Assembly: GCA_044448685.1 (NCBI GenBank)
Contig: JBIOHC010000018.1
Coordinates: 1 to 64,000 of the forward strand
Source: Palsa-965 sp044448685
Lineage (GTDB): Bacteria; Bacteroidota; Bacteroidia; Palsa-965
DNA length: 64,000 bases
Direction of reading: 5' to 3'
Under the pieces are notes generated by a model that was given only the letters and a program-made list of their open reading frames with translations, had not been told where the DNA came from and ran no database searches. The position numbers and the translations under genes were made by a program. Below are positions 1 to 7,793 of the stretch, piece after piece. Position 1 is the first letter of the stretch; every line of letters starts with the position of its first letter.

Positions 1-363
1 AATGAAGGCTCTGTTTGGGAAGCTGCCATGATGGCAACTCATTTAAAACTATCGAATTTAACGGTAATTATAGACCTGAATTCAATGCAATCGGATGGTC
101 ATGCAAAAGATGTGTTAAATATACACCCCGAAGACATGTGGAAAGGGTTCAACTGGGAAGTGATCCCGATAGCTGACGGACATAATATCGGTCAGATTTT
201 GAATGCCCTGGAACAACCCCGTGCGGAAGGGAAACCCCGTGTAATAATTGCCCCAACCATAAAAGGAAAAGGGATCTCATTCATGGAGAATAACCCCGAA
301 TGGCACCACGGGTATGTTACAACCGAATTGTTTGAGAAAGCCATGACAGAATTATCTGCCTAA
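1..363 (+). CDS. Transketolase, N-terminal (TPP-binding) subunit, 5'-truncated by the window
   Basis: The reading frame is open from base 1 and starts NEGSVWEAAM, the end of the thiamine-diphosphate/Mg-binding motif of transketolases; only the last 120 or so residues are present. Later landmarks are DLNSMQSDG and PTIKGKGISFMENN, followed by HHG, all typical of the small N-terminal half of split transketolases. It would pair with the next gene to form a TPP enzyme that moves a two-carbon ketol unit between sugars. The stop lies a few bases before the partner subunit, so the two are surely co-transcribed. Because it is followed by LuxE/LuxC-type genes rather than pentose phosphate genes, it may serve a specialised pathway; that is inference. 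Confidence 0.93.
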   Translation, partial: NEGSVWEAAMMATHLKLSNLTVIIDLNSMQSDGHAKDVLNIHPEDMWKGFNWEVIPIADGHNIGQILNALEQPRAEGKPRVIIAPTIKGKGISFMENNPEWHHGYVTTELFEKAMTELSA

Positions 364-373
364 GTATGTGTTT

Positions 374-1372
374 ATGATAGTCTATAATGCTAAAAATATC
401 AGAGCCTGGTCCTTATTGGGCCAAACACGTAGTTTTGGCAATACCTTGCTTGAAATGGCAAAGGATAATCCTCAAATTATTGCCGTAACGAGTGATATGG
501 CAAAAACATCAGGACTTGACCGTTTTGGGAAATTATATCCGGATCGTTTGATCAACACCGGTATTGCTGAACAAAATATGGTAGGCATATCAGGTGCTCT
601 GGCGAATGAAGGCCTGATACCTTTCGCTATTTCATTCGCCAGTTTCTCAACCATGCGCGCTTGTGAGGCAACAAGGCATTTTTTAGGCACTATGAACAGA
701 AATGTAAAATTAGTCGGAGTTGGTTCAGGCTTTGCAACCGGAATATTCGGAAGCACCCATTATTGCAAGGAAGATTTTGCAATCATGAGGGCTATTTCCG
801 GTATAGTAATTCTCTCACCGGCTGATTGCACGGAACTGTCAAAGGCAATGCAAGCCTCTGTCCTGCACAATGGCCCGGTTTATATACGGCTTACAGGAGT
901 AATGAATCACCCGATGGTATACAAAGAAGATTATGCTTTCGAAATCGGGAAAGCGATAAAACTGAAGAACGGTAATGACATAACCATTGTTGCCACCGGC
1001 TCAATGGTTTATAATTCACTCCTCGCTTCAGAAATCCTTGAACAGCAGGGTATCCGTGCAACGGTAATAGATATGCATACCATCAAGCCATTGGACACAG
1101 CAATGATTCAAAATGAAATCGGCTCAAAAGAATTAATGGTCACCGTTGAAGAACATAGTAAGATTGGCGGTTTAGGCGGAGCCATAGCCGAATATCTGAG
1201 TGCTCAGAAGCAACATCCCGTGCTCCTAAGACTCGGAATTGAAGATGAATTTCAGAAGGGCGGCGATTATTTTTATATGCTTGAACAAAATCACCTGCTT
1301 CCTGAACAAATTGCTCACAATATCCGGGAAAAATACAGATCCCTCCAATTGACAAATCATGTTTCTTTCTGA
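374..1372 (+). CDS. Transketolase, C-terminal (pyrimidine-binding) subunit
   Basis: About 332 residues, the normal size for the second half of a split transketolase. The Pyr-domain motif DRLINTGIAEQNMVGISGAL, with the glutamate that activates TPP, lies near residue 60; the C-terminal transketolase domain follows (VATGSMVYNSL, TVEEHSKIGGLGGAI). I take the ATG at 374 as start; a GTG at 368 in the same frame is the alternative. It follows the N-terminal subunit by about 10 bases and overlaps the ligase gene that begins at 1359, so the cluster is translated as a tight operon. The donor and acceptor sugars cannot be inferred from the sequence. Confidence 0.93.
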   Translation: MIVYNAKNIRAWSLLGQTRSFGNTLLEMAKDNPQIIAVTSDMAKTSGLDRFGKLYPDRLINTGIAEQNMVGISGALANEGLIPFAISFASFSTMRACEATRHFLGTMNRNVKLVGVGSGFATGIFGSTHYCKEDFAIMRAISGIVILSPADCTELSKAMQASVLHNGPVYIRLTGVMNHPMVYKEDYAFEIGKAIKLKNGNDITIVATGSMVYNSLLASEILEQQGIRATVIDMHTIKPLDTAMIQNEIGSKELMVTVEEHSKIGGLGGAIAEYLSAQKQHPVLLRLGIEDEFQKGGDYFYMLEQNHLLPEQIAHNIREKYRSLQLTNHVSF

Positions 1373-2762
1373 AGCCAGCTATCCGGAAAACAGAATAGCC
1401 GTGACTACAGATAACGGCATGTTCTATTCCTATGCTGACATCAATAATTTCAGGGAAACAATTCAGAAGCACATTCCCTTCCGCTGCCTCGTATTTAGTT
1501 TGTGCGGAAACACTACAGGCTCCTTATTCGGATATGTTTCATTTATTTCTAATTCCATTGTCCCGGTAATGCTTGGTGCCGGAATTGAAAGCCGTTTTCT
1601 GGAAGATTTAATCAATACGTACCATCCTGTCTACATATGGTTACCCAATGAACGCGTGAATGAATTTACCGGTTACGCCGTTGTTTATTCAGCATACGAG
1701 TACTCTTTGGTTAAGCTGGAAGAACAAAATATTTTTTCATTACACCCTGAATTAGCAATCCTGCTAACGACATCAGGCAGTACAGGCAGCTCAAAATTTG
1801 TACGTATCAGTTATGAAAACCTCCGTTCTAACGTGGAGACTATTTCTGCTTATTTATCCATCGATGAACAGGAACGGCCTGTTACAACCTTACCAATGTG
1901 GTATTCGTATGGGCTGTCTGTCATTAATTGTCATATTATGAAAGGAGCTACCATCCTGCTCACTTCTAAAACTACGGTGGAAAAGGATTTCTGGAGTTTT
2001 CTTAAAAAAGAAAAAGCAAGCTCCCTTGCAGGTGTGCCCTACACGTTCCAGATTTTAAAAAAACTTAAATTTTCCGAAATGGATTTGCCCTCCTTAAAAA
2101 CACTGACCCTGGCAGGAGGCAGTCTGGCAAAAGATGTAACCCGATACATTTCTGAATATGCTGTAATTTCAGGCAAACGTTTTTTTGTTATGTACGGACA
2201 AACCGAAGCAACAGCCAGGATGAGTTATCTGCCCCCTGAATATGCGATAACAAAACCAGGCAGCATAGGACTTCCCGTTATTGGAGGGGCATTTAGTTTA
2301 ATTGATGATACCGGAAATGAACTCCGTCAACCTGGTCAGGTCGGAGAGCTTGTTTACAAGGGGAAAAACGTTTCCATGGGCTATTCCCTTCATGGTCAAG
2401 ATTTACTGAAAGGCAATGAAAATAATGGTATACTGTTTACAGGCGATCTTGGGAGGACAGATGAAGATGGCTTTTACTATCTTACAGGCAGGAAAAACAG
2501 AGACATAAAACTATACGGTAACAGGGTAAATCTGGATGAGACTGAAAATCTGCTGGCCGGAATAATTCCAGACTGTGCATGTATTGGAATGGAGGATAAT
2601 ATGTCGGTATTTATAACAGATAAGTCCAGATTAGCTGAGATTCGTAATTACCTTTCCTCCAAAACAGGTATTCATTCCAGCGCTTTTACCATTCGTCACT
2701 GCGATGAAATTCCAAAGAATGGCTTTGGAAAAACCAATTATTCCCGGCTGGAAAATTTATGA
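1359..2762 (+). CDS. AMP-forming acyl/aryl ligase (ANL superfamily adenylation enzyme)
   Basis: A 467-residue, single-domain adenylate-forming enzyme. Visible core motifs in order: P-loop TSGSTGSSK, MYGQTEATARMSY, LFTGDLGRTDEDGFYYLTGR, and the C-terminal catalytic lysine region IPKNGFGK. It would activate a carboxylic acid as acyl-AMP and pass it to CoA, a carrier protein or a partner enzyme. No carrier-protein domain is fused and none is encoded nearby in the window. It overlaps both neighbours (14 bases with the transketolase subunit, 4 bases with the LuxE-like gene), so it most likely feeds the LuxE/LuxC pair that follows. Substrate unknown. Confidence 0.88.
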   Translation: MFLSEASYPENRIAVTTDNGMFYSYADINNFRETIQKHIPFRCLVFSLCGNTTGSLFGYVSFISNSIVPVMLGAGIESRFLEDLINTYHPVYIWLPNERVNEFTGYAVVYSAYEYSLVKLEEQNIFSLHPELAILLTTSGSTGSSKFVRISYENLRSNVETISAYLSIDEQERPVTTLPMWYSYGLSVINCHIMKGATILLTSKTTVEKDFWSFLKKEKASSLAGVPYTFQILKKLKFSEMDLPSLKTLTLAGGSLAKDVTRYISEYAVISGKRFFVMYGQTEATARMSYLPPEYAITKPGSIGLPVIGGAFSLIDDTGNELRQPGQVGELVYKGKNVSMGYSLHGQDLLKGNENNGILFTGDLGRTDEDGFYYLTGRKNRDIKLYGNRVNLDETENLLAGIIPDCACIGMEDNMSVFITDKSRLAEIRNYLSSKTGIHSSAFTIRHCDEIPKNGFGKTNYSRLENL

Positions 2763-3829
2763 GCATTGAAGATCTTCTTACTGCAGGGCCTTATTCCTTA
2801 AGCAAAACGGAGAAAGAAAAACTATACGGTTCCTTTCTGAGTAGCTTAACTGCTTATCATTATGGGCATTGTGAGCCCTATCGGAAAATACTGGACAGTA
2901 TTGGATTTGATGTAAGACAAAAACATCCCCATACAGATATCCCTTTTCTTCCCGTTCAATTATTTAAAACAACAGAATTAAGAAGTACAACCCTGGAGAT
3001 TCCGGTAAAAAAACTATCCTCTTCGGGAACTTCCGGGCAAAACAAATCAAACATTTATCTGGACAAAGAGAACGCTGTCCATCAAACAAAAGTACTTGCG
3101 AAAATCGCAGCTTCCTTCATTGGAAAAAAGCGTTTACCAATGCTTATTATCGAAGCAGAAAACAATATCGAAAATAAAACTCACCTTTCCGCGCATTCAG
3201 CAGGCGTAATTGGATTTTCTATGCTTGGTTCTCAGCGGCATTTTGCTTTAAATCAGGATATGGAATTGGATATAAACCGGTTTCAGGATTTTCTTAGGCT
3301 GCATCAGGGTGAACGTATTTTTATTTTCGGTTTTACATTTATGCTTTTTAAGCACTTTTACCTGGCACTTATAAAGCTTGGAATAAAACCCGATCTTTCA
3401 AATGCAGTATTAATACATGGAGGAGGATGGAAGAAGCTGGAAAAAGAGGCTGTTTCTCCGGCTGATTTTCGCATTAAACTGAAGAATGTCTGCGGTATTA
3501 CCAGCATATATGACTATTACGGTATGGCAGAACAAACGGGCAGTATTTTTATGGAATGTGAATCGGGGCATTACCATGCTTCTGTATTTTCAGATATCAT
3601 TATAAGACGGGATATCGATTTTTCAATCGCCGGAATTGGTGAAGAAGGAATCATACAAGTGATTTCCCTGTTACCCAAAAGTTATCCGGGGCACTCTCTT
3701 CTTACTGATGACAAAGGTGTTTTACTGGGCGAAGATAACTGCCCGTGCAAGCGTTTGGGAAAATATTTTAAGTTAACCGGTCGTGTATTCAACAGGGAAC
3801 TGAAAGGTTGCAGTGACAGCTATGAATAA
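2759..3829 (+). CDS. LuxE-like acyl-protein synthetase
   Basis: A 356-residue protein resembling LuxE of bacterial luciferase operons, which adenylates a fatty acid and holds it as an acyl-enzyme before handing it to the LuxC reductase. The adenylate-binding signature SSSGTSGQNKS is near residue 85 and YYGMAEQTGSIF near residue 255; the family's length is about 360. It starts inside the stop region of the ligase gene (ATGA overlap) and its end overlaps the LuxC-like gene, the same LuxE-LuxC partnership seen in fatty acid reductase complexes. There is no luciferase (luxAB) or acyl-transferase (luxD) in the window, so a light-emitting role is not supported. Confidence 0.85.
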   Translation: MSIEDLLTAGPYSLSKTEKEKLYGSFLSSLTAYHYGHCEPYRKILDSIGFDVRQKHPHTDIPFLPVQLFKTTELRSTTLEIPVKKLSSSGTSGQNKSNIYLDKENAVHQTKVLAKIAASFIGKKRLPMLIIEAENNIENKTHLSAHSAGVIGFSMLGSQRHFALNQDMELDINRFQDFLRLHQGERIFIFGFTFMLFKHFYLALIKLGIKPDLSNAVLIHGGGWKKLEKEAVSPADFRIKLKNVCGITSIYDYYGMAEQTGSIFMECESGHYHASVFSDIIIRRDIDFSIAGIGEEGIIQVISLLPKSYPGHSLLTDDKGVLLGEDNCPCKRLGKYFKLTGRVFNRELKGCSDSYE

Positions 3830-5027
3830 GCATTTAATTAATACAGAATTTCTATTTCCTTCTGATTTCAGCCTGAACACCTTTGTTCAGCTTCAAGCTG
3901 AGGAACCATTCTCCGAAAGTGCTGTTTCATTCCTGAATGCTTTGGCTATTGAGCTGAGAAATGATCCTTTGTCAGCCGGATACACTGAGCTGATCACACT
4001 GGCATTTTTTTTAAGGAAAGCCAATTTGCTCCAGCTCAAAAAAAAATATTACCCTCCGTATAACACCCGGGTTGGCAGAGGCATTGTCTTTCATATTTCA
4101 CCTTCCAATACACCGGTTAATTTTGCCTATTCCCTGGTTTCCGGTATTCTTTCCGGAAACCTGAATATAGTTCGCTTGCCTTCCCGTAAATTTAAACAGA
4201 CAGATATTATCCTGCATGCAATCCTGGCCTTGCACAAGAGGCCGGAATTTCACCCCTTTTCCGGCAGGATACTGCTCGTCCGGTACGACAAGGCCGATTC
4301 AGCTACAGCATTCTTTTCATCCATCTGTGATGCAAGAATAATTTGGGGTGGAAATAGAGCTGTTGAGGAAATAAAAAAAAACCGCCTGCCGGTTAATGGA
4401 ATTGATGTGCTATTTGCAGATAAGTATTCAATCTGTATCATTAATTCCGACACCTTTGTTCGTGAAAATTTCCCGAAGACCCTGGCTCAGGGGTTTTATA
4501 ATGATACTTTTTTGTTCGACCAGAATGCATGCACCTCCCCTCATTTGGTTGTTTGGCTTGGAAGCAATGAAAATGTCAGGGAGTCAAAAAAAATGTTCTG
4601 GGCTAATCTATTTGATTTAGTTCAGAAAAGGTATGATGTTAAGCCCTATTCCGGCATAGATAAACTGGCTGCTTTTTATCACCAGGCTATTCACCTGGAA
4701 GGAATAAAGAAAACATCCATGCCCGATAATCAAATTTGGAGGATCGAACTAAAGGAATTGACGGAAGACATAGATAAATACCGCAGCAATTGCGGTTATT
4801 TTGCTGAATACACTGCTAATTCCCTGCTTGACATCAGACCTGTCCTGTCCAAAAAGAATCTGACTATCGCCTGTTATGGCATTCAGAAGGAAGAATGGAT
4901 AGCTTGTGGTGCCCGGCTTAACATGAACCTCATGGACCAGATAAAACCAGTTGGCAAAACATCGGAATTTTCACTTTTCTGGAATGGGTATAATCTGATT
5001 GAGACCCTGTCCACAAGTTGCTTATGA
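3822..5027 (+). CDS. LuxC-like acyl-CoA/acyl-protein reductase
   Basis: An aldehyde-dehydrogenase-fold reductase of the LuxC family that reduces an activated acyl group to an aldehyde with NADPH. Seen in the sequence: the nucleotide-binding stretch GIVFHISPSNTPVNFAYSL near residue 85, WGGNRAVEEIKK near residue 170, and the probable catalytic cysteine in DQNACTSPH. The length of about 400 is slightly below the 450-480 of vibrio LuxC. The ATG at 3822 overlaps the last codons of the LuxE-like gene; a GTG at 3813 is an in-frame alternative. With the upstream ligase and LuxE-like protein it forms a plausible acid-to-aldehyde module whose product could be the acceptor for the neighbouring transketolase (inference). 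Confidence 0.86.
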   Translation: MNKHLINTEFLFPSDFSLNTFVQLQAEEPFSESAVSFLNALAIELRNDPLSAGYTELITLAFFLRKANLLQLKKKYYPPYNTRVGRGIVFHISPSNTPVNFAYSLVSGILSGNLNIVRLPSRKFKQTDIILHAILALHKRPEFHPFSGRILLVRYDKADSATAFFSSICDARIIWGGNRAVEEIKKNRLPVNGIDVLFADKYSICIINSDTFVRENFPKTLAQGFYNDTFLFDQNACTSPHLVVWLGSNENVRESKKMFWANLFDLVQKRYDVKPYSGIDKLAAFYHQAIHLEGIKKTSMPDNQIWRIELKELTEDIDKYRSNCGYFAEYTANSLLDIRPVLSKKNLTIACYGIQKEEWIACGARLNMNLMDQIKPVGKTSEFSLFWNGYNLIETLSTSCL

Positions 5028-5073
5028 ACAACGCTCACCAATAATATGAAACCGTGTATAACCCTGTACTACT

Positions 5074-7056
5074 TTGTGTGGAATAGCTGGAGTAATTAAA
5101 CTTAAAAATTCATCCCTAAACCTGTCCACGAGCATCGTACAGATGACGGATGCTATAAGTCATCGCGGGCCTGACGATGAAGGGTTTTTCCTGGCCGGTG
5201 AAAACAGTTTCGCTACCGCCTACGGAGACCATACAGCGGAGGAAGTAAAATACACTAGCTCTGATTTTTCTCCTTCGGAACATATCAGGGAACTCAGGAC
5301 AGAGGCATTTCTGGCATTTGGTCACCGGCGCCTTTCAATCATTGATTTAACGGCAGGCGGGCATCAGCCTATGTGTGTCAAAGAAAAACAACTCTGGATA
5401 ACCTATAACGGTGAAATCTATAATTACATTGAATTACGTGAGGAACTGATTCTTAAAGGATATCGTTTTCTCACCGGTTCTGACACGGAAGTTATTCTGA
5501 ACAGTTATCGGGAATGGGGGGAAGATTGTCTCAGTAAATTCAATGGAATGTGGGCATTCGTTATCTATGACAGGGAAAAGCATACACTCTTTGGTTCCAG
5601 AGACCGGTTCGGCGTAAAACCATTTTATTATTACAGAGACGAAAAGATGTTCGCCTTTGCTTCAGAACAAAAAGCACTCCTGAAAGCAGAAGGGATTAAA
5701 ACAGGCATTAATTCTGCAGCAGCCTTTGACTTTTTTTTAAAAAATACGATGGAACATGAAGAAGAAGGCATGTTCAAAAATATACTCGAGCTATTCCCTT
5801 CCTTCGCCTTCAGGCTGGATCTAAAGCAATGTTCTTTCGTCCAATGGAAATACTATACACTGCCGCTTAACACAGTATGGGAAAACTTCTCAGGAACAGA
5901 ATTCAATGAAGCCGTTTCAAAAACAAGGGCGCTTTTTTTAAATGCCATTTCCCTCCGGCTGCGTTCAGATGTACCTGTTGGCTCCTGCCTGAGTGGGGGA
6001 ATAGACAGCTCAGCCATCGTTTCTGCCATCCATGAACTCCGGAAAAACAGCATACCCCGTATCGAAAAACTGCATCTGTTCACAGCTTCTTTCAGCGAAC
6101 CGGAAATTGATGAAAGCGCCTATGCTGAATTGGTGGCTGATCAGGTACATGGTGAATGGCATAAAATCAAACCAGACTCCGCTCAATTATTAAAAGATTT
6201 TGAGGCTTTCACCTATTGCCAGGACCTGCCTATCTGGTCCACCAGCGGTTATGCCCAATACCGGGTGATGGCTGAGGCGAAAGCCAAAGGGATAAAAGTG
6301 GTACTTGACGGACAGGGAGGTGATGAATTATTTGCAGGTTATTATCCTTATCATTTCAGGTACTGGATGGATCTGCTCAAACGCGGACAACCCGGTAATT
6401 TTTATGCCGAAACACGCGCCTTCTCCTCTTCCCTATCTTTCATGGTTTCACAAGGGTTAAGACAATACGGAACACAGCTCATTCCAACCGGCCTTTTGCC
6501 GATGGTGTACAAAAGCCATTTTCACGATATCCGTTACCTGCGCCCTGCCTTTTGGGAAACATACAAAAAACGCCTGGTACATGAGGAACAAAAGCCTTCT
6601 TCCCTCAATGAATTACTTGCAAAAGAAATGTACAATTACCGGCTTAAAGTTTACCTGAAATGCGAGGATCGTTCCTCTATGTGGCATTCCGTGGAATCCC
6701 GAACCCCTTTCTCCGATGATAAAGAACTTATTGAATATGTTTTTTCCCTGCCTCCCTGTATGAAGATCAGAAATGGAGTAAATAAATACCTCCTGCGCGA
6801 ATCAGTTAAGGGATTGATACCGGAAAAAATACGGCTCAGAACAGACAAAAAAGGATTTGGAACGCCAAATAACCGATGGATTTCAGAAATAAAGGATCAA
6901 CTCAAAGACATATTTATGGAGCAGGATGAATATCTCAATGTTCCATTACTCCTGAAAGAATACGATGATTTTTTCAGTGCCTCTTCCCATCCGAATAATA
7001 ACAGGGTTTTCAGATTTATGAGCTTTGCTCAGTGGAGGCAGGTGTTTGGGGTATAA
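5074..7056 (+). CDS. asnB: Asparagine synthetase (glutamine-hydrolysing) / amidotransferase
   Basis: A 660-residue class II amidotransferase. The mature N terminus CGIAGV supplies the nucleophilic cysteine of the glutaminase domain (residues 1-220), followed by the ATP-PPi synthetase domain with the loop SCLSGGIDSSAIVSA near residue 305 and the DGQGGDELFAGYYPYH motif. It makes asparagine from aspartate, or a related amide in a pathway-specific role. The start codon must be TTG at 5074: the cysteine has to follow the initiator directly and an in-frame TAA lies at 5059-5061. It is 46 bases from the luxC-like gene and probably belongs to the same operon. A strong hairpin follows at 7072. Confidence 0.93.
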   Translation: MCGIAGVIKLKNSSLNLSTSIVQMTDAISHRGPDDEGFFLAGENSFATAYGDHTAEEVKYTSSDFSPSEHIRELRTEAFLAFGHRRLSIIDLTAGGHQPMCVKEKQLWITYNGEIYNYIELREELILKGYRFLTGSDTEVILNSYREWGEDCLSKFNGMWAFVIYDREKHTLFGSRDRFGVKPFYYYRDEKMFAFASEQKALLKAEGIKTGINSAAAFDFFLKNTMEHEEEGMFKNILELFPSFAFRLDLKQCSFVQWKYYTLPLNTVWENFSGTEFNEAVSKTRALFLNAISLRLRSDVPVGSCLSGGIDSSAIVSAIHELRKNSIPRIEKLHLFTASFSEPEIDESAYAELVADQVHGEWHKIKPDSAQLLKDFEAFTYCQDLPIWSTSGYAQYRVMAEAKAKGIKVVLDGQGGDELFAGYYPYHFRYWMDLLKRGQPGNFYAETRAFSSSLSFMVSQGLRQYGTQLIPTGLLPMVYKSHFHDIRYLRPAFWETYKKRLVHEEQKPSSLNELLAKEMYNYRLKVYLKCEDRSSMWHSVESRTPFSDDKELIEYVFSLPPCMKIRNGVNKYLLRESVKGLIPEKIRLRTDKKGFGTPNNRWISEIKDQLKDIFMEQDEYLNVPLLLKEYDDFFSASSHPNNNRVFRFMSFAQWRQVFGV

Positions 7057-7071
7057 ACATCGCTTCAAAAC

Positions 7072-7100
7072 ACAAGCCCCATGCTGCGCATGGGGCTTGT
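7072..7100. terminator. Perfect 13-bp hairpin between asnB and tRNA-Ser, probable bidirectional terminator
   Basis: The arms ACAAGCCCCATGC and GCATGGGGCTTGT pair perfectly around a three-base loop. A short T-rich stretch follows on the + strand and TTTTGAAG follows on the minus strand, so it can serve asnB and the convergent tRNA-Ser transcript. Confidence 0.8.
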
Positions 7101-7113
7101 TTCTAATTCACTG

Positions 7114-7198
7114 CGGAGAGGGAGGGATTCGAACCCCCGGAGCTATTACACTCAGTAGTTTTCAAGACTACCGCAATAGACCACTCTGCCACCTCTCC
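7114..7198 (-). tRNA. tRNA-Ser (anticodon TGA)
   Basis: On the minus strand an 85-base cloverleaf can be drawn: acceptor arms GGAGAGG and CCTCTCC pair fully with discriminator G; the anticodon loop reads CTTGAAA (TGA, serine); there is a long class II variable arm, as expected for tRNA-Ser; and the T loop is TTCGAAT. The 3' CCA is not encoded (CAG follows), so CCA would be added after transcription. Confidence 0.95.
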
Positions 7199-7338
7199 GG
7201 GGCAAAGATAATGACATATGAGAAATAAAAAAGAATTATATTATCATATCGTTATTATAGTGCTAAAAACCTTTGATGGCAAGGGTTTCAAGATAAGATC
7301 CTTTTTTTATACCTTAGATAACCTGTTAAAGTCAGATT

Positions 7339-7743
7339 ATGATCAAGAAAAAACCAACCTCCGTACCTGCTTACCTCGAGGCTCAGCCAATGGAAATCAG
7401 GGTTAAGCTCGAAAGCCTGCGTAAAACCATTCTGAAAGCCGCACCCGGTGCAGAAGAAGTAATCAGTTACAGTATGCCAGGTTACCGGCTGAATGGAATG
7501 CTGGTCTGGTTTATGGCCCATACCAAACATATAGGCTTTTATCCCGGGGCGGATGGGATTGCAGCATTCAAAAAAGAGATTGCAGCTTATAAAAGCTCCA
7601 AAGGAGCGGTTCAGTTTCCTTTAGAGGAACCTTTGCCATTGGCATTGGTGGCTAAAATGGTGAGGTACAGGGTGAAGAGGAATCTGAGTAAGAATACCAT
7701 AATAAGAACCAAGAAACAAGAGCCAAGAAGCAAGACAACATGA
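7339..7743 (+). CDS. DUF1801 (YdhG-like) family protein
   Basis: A 134-residue protein whose first 110 or so residues match the DUF1801 fold, with MPGYRLNGMLVWFMAHTKHIGFYP as the usual core pattern (residues 49-72). The function of the family is not settled; some members are called iron-chaperone-like. The last 15-20 residues are rich in K/R/Q/T and are encoded by an imperfect AAGAACCAAGAAACAAG-type repeat at 7703-7738, so the C-terminal tail appears to be repeat sequence rather than conserved protein. It is a single gene with no obvious operon partner. Confidence 0.8.
   Translation: MIKKKPTSVPAYLEAQPMEIRVKLESLRKTILKAAPGAEEVISYSMPGYRLNGMLVWFMAHTKHIGFYPGADGIAAFKKEIAAYKSSKGAVQFPLEEPLPLALVAKMVRYRVKRNLSKNTIIRTKKQEPRSKTT
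7703..7738. repeat. Purine-rich AAGAACCAAGAA-type intergenic repeat
   Basis: A run of near-identical units (AAGAACC, AAGAAACA, AGAGCC, AAGAAGC, AAGACA) covers the 3' end of the DUF1801 gene. It resembles the purine-rich repeats found between genes in many Bacteroidota, and here it lies inside the coding frame. Confidence 0.55.
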
Positions 7744-7793
7744 ATTAATTTTCTGCCTTTGTATTATTGATTATATTTCCGAATCTACTTTAA

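Noticed and set aside
1359..5027. Bioluminescence (lux) operon
   Set aside because: LuxE- and LuxC-like genes are present but luxA, luxB and luxD are absent; the neighbours point to an acyl-reducing biosynthetic module.
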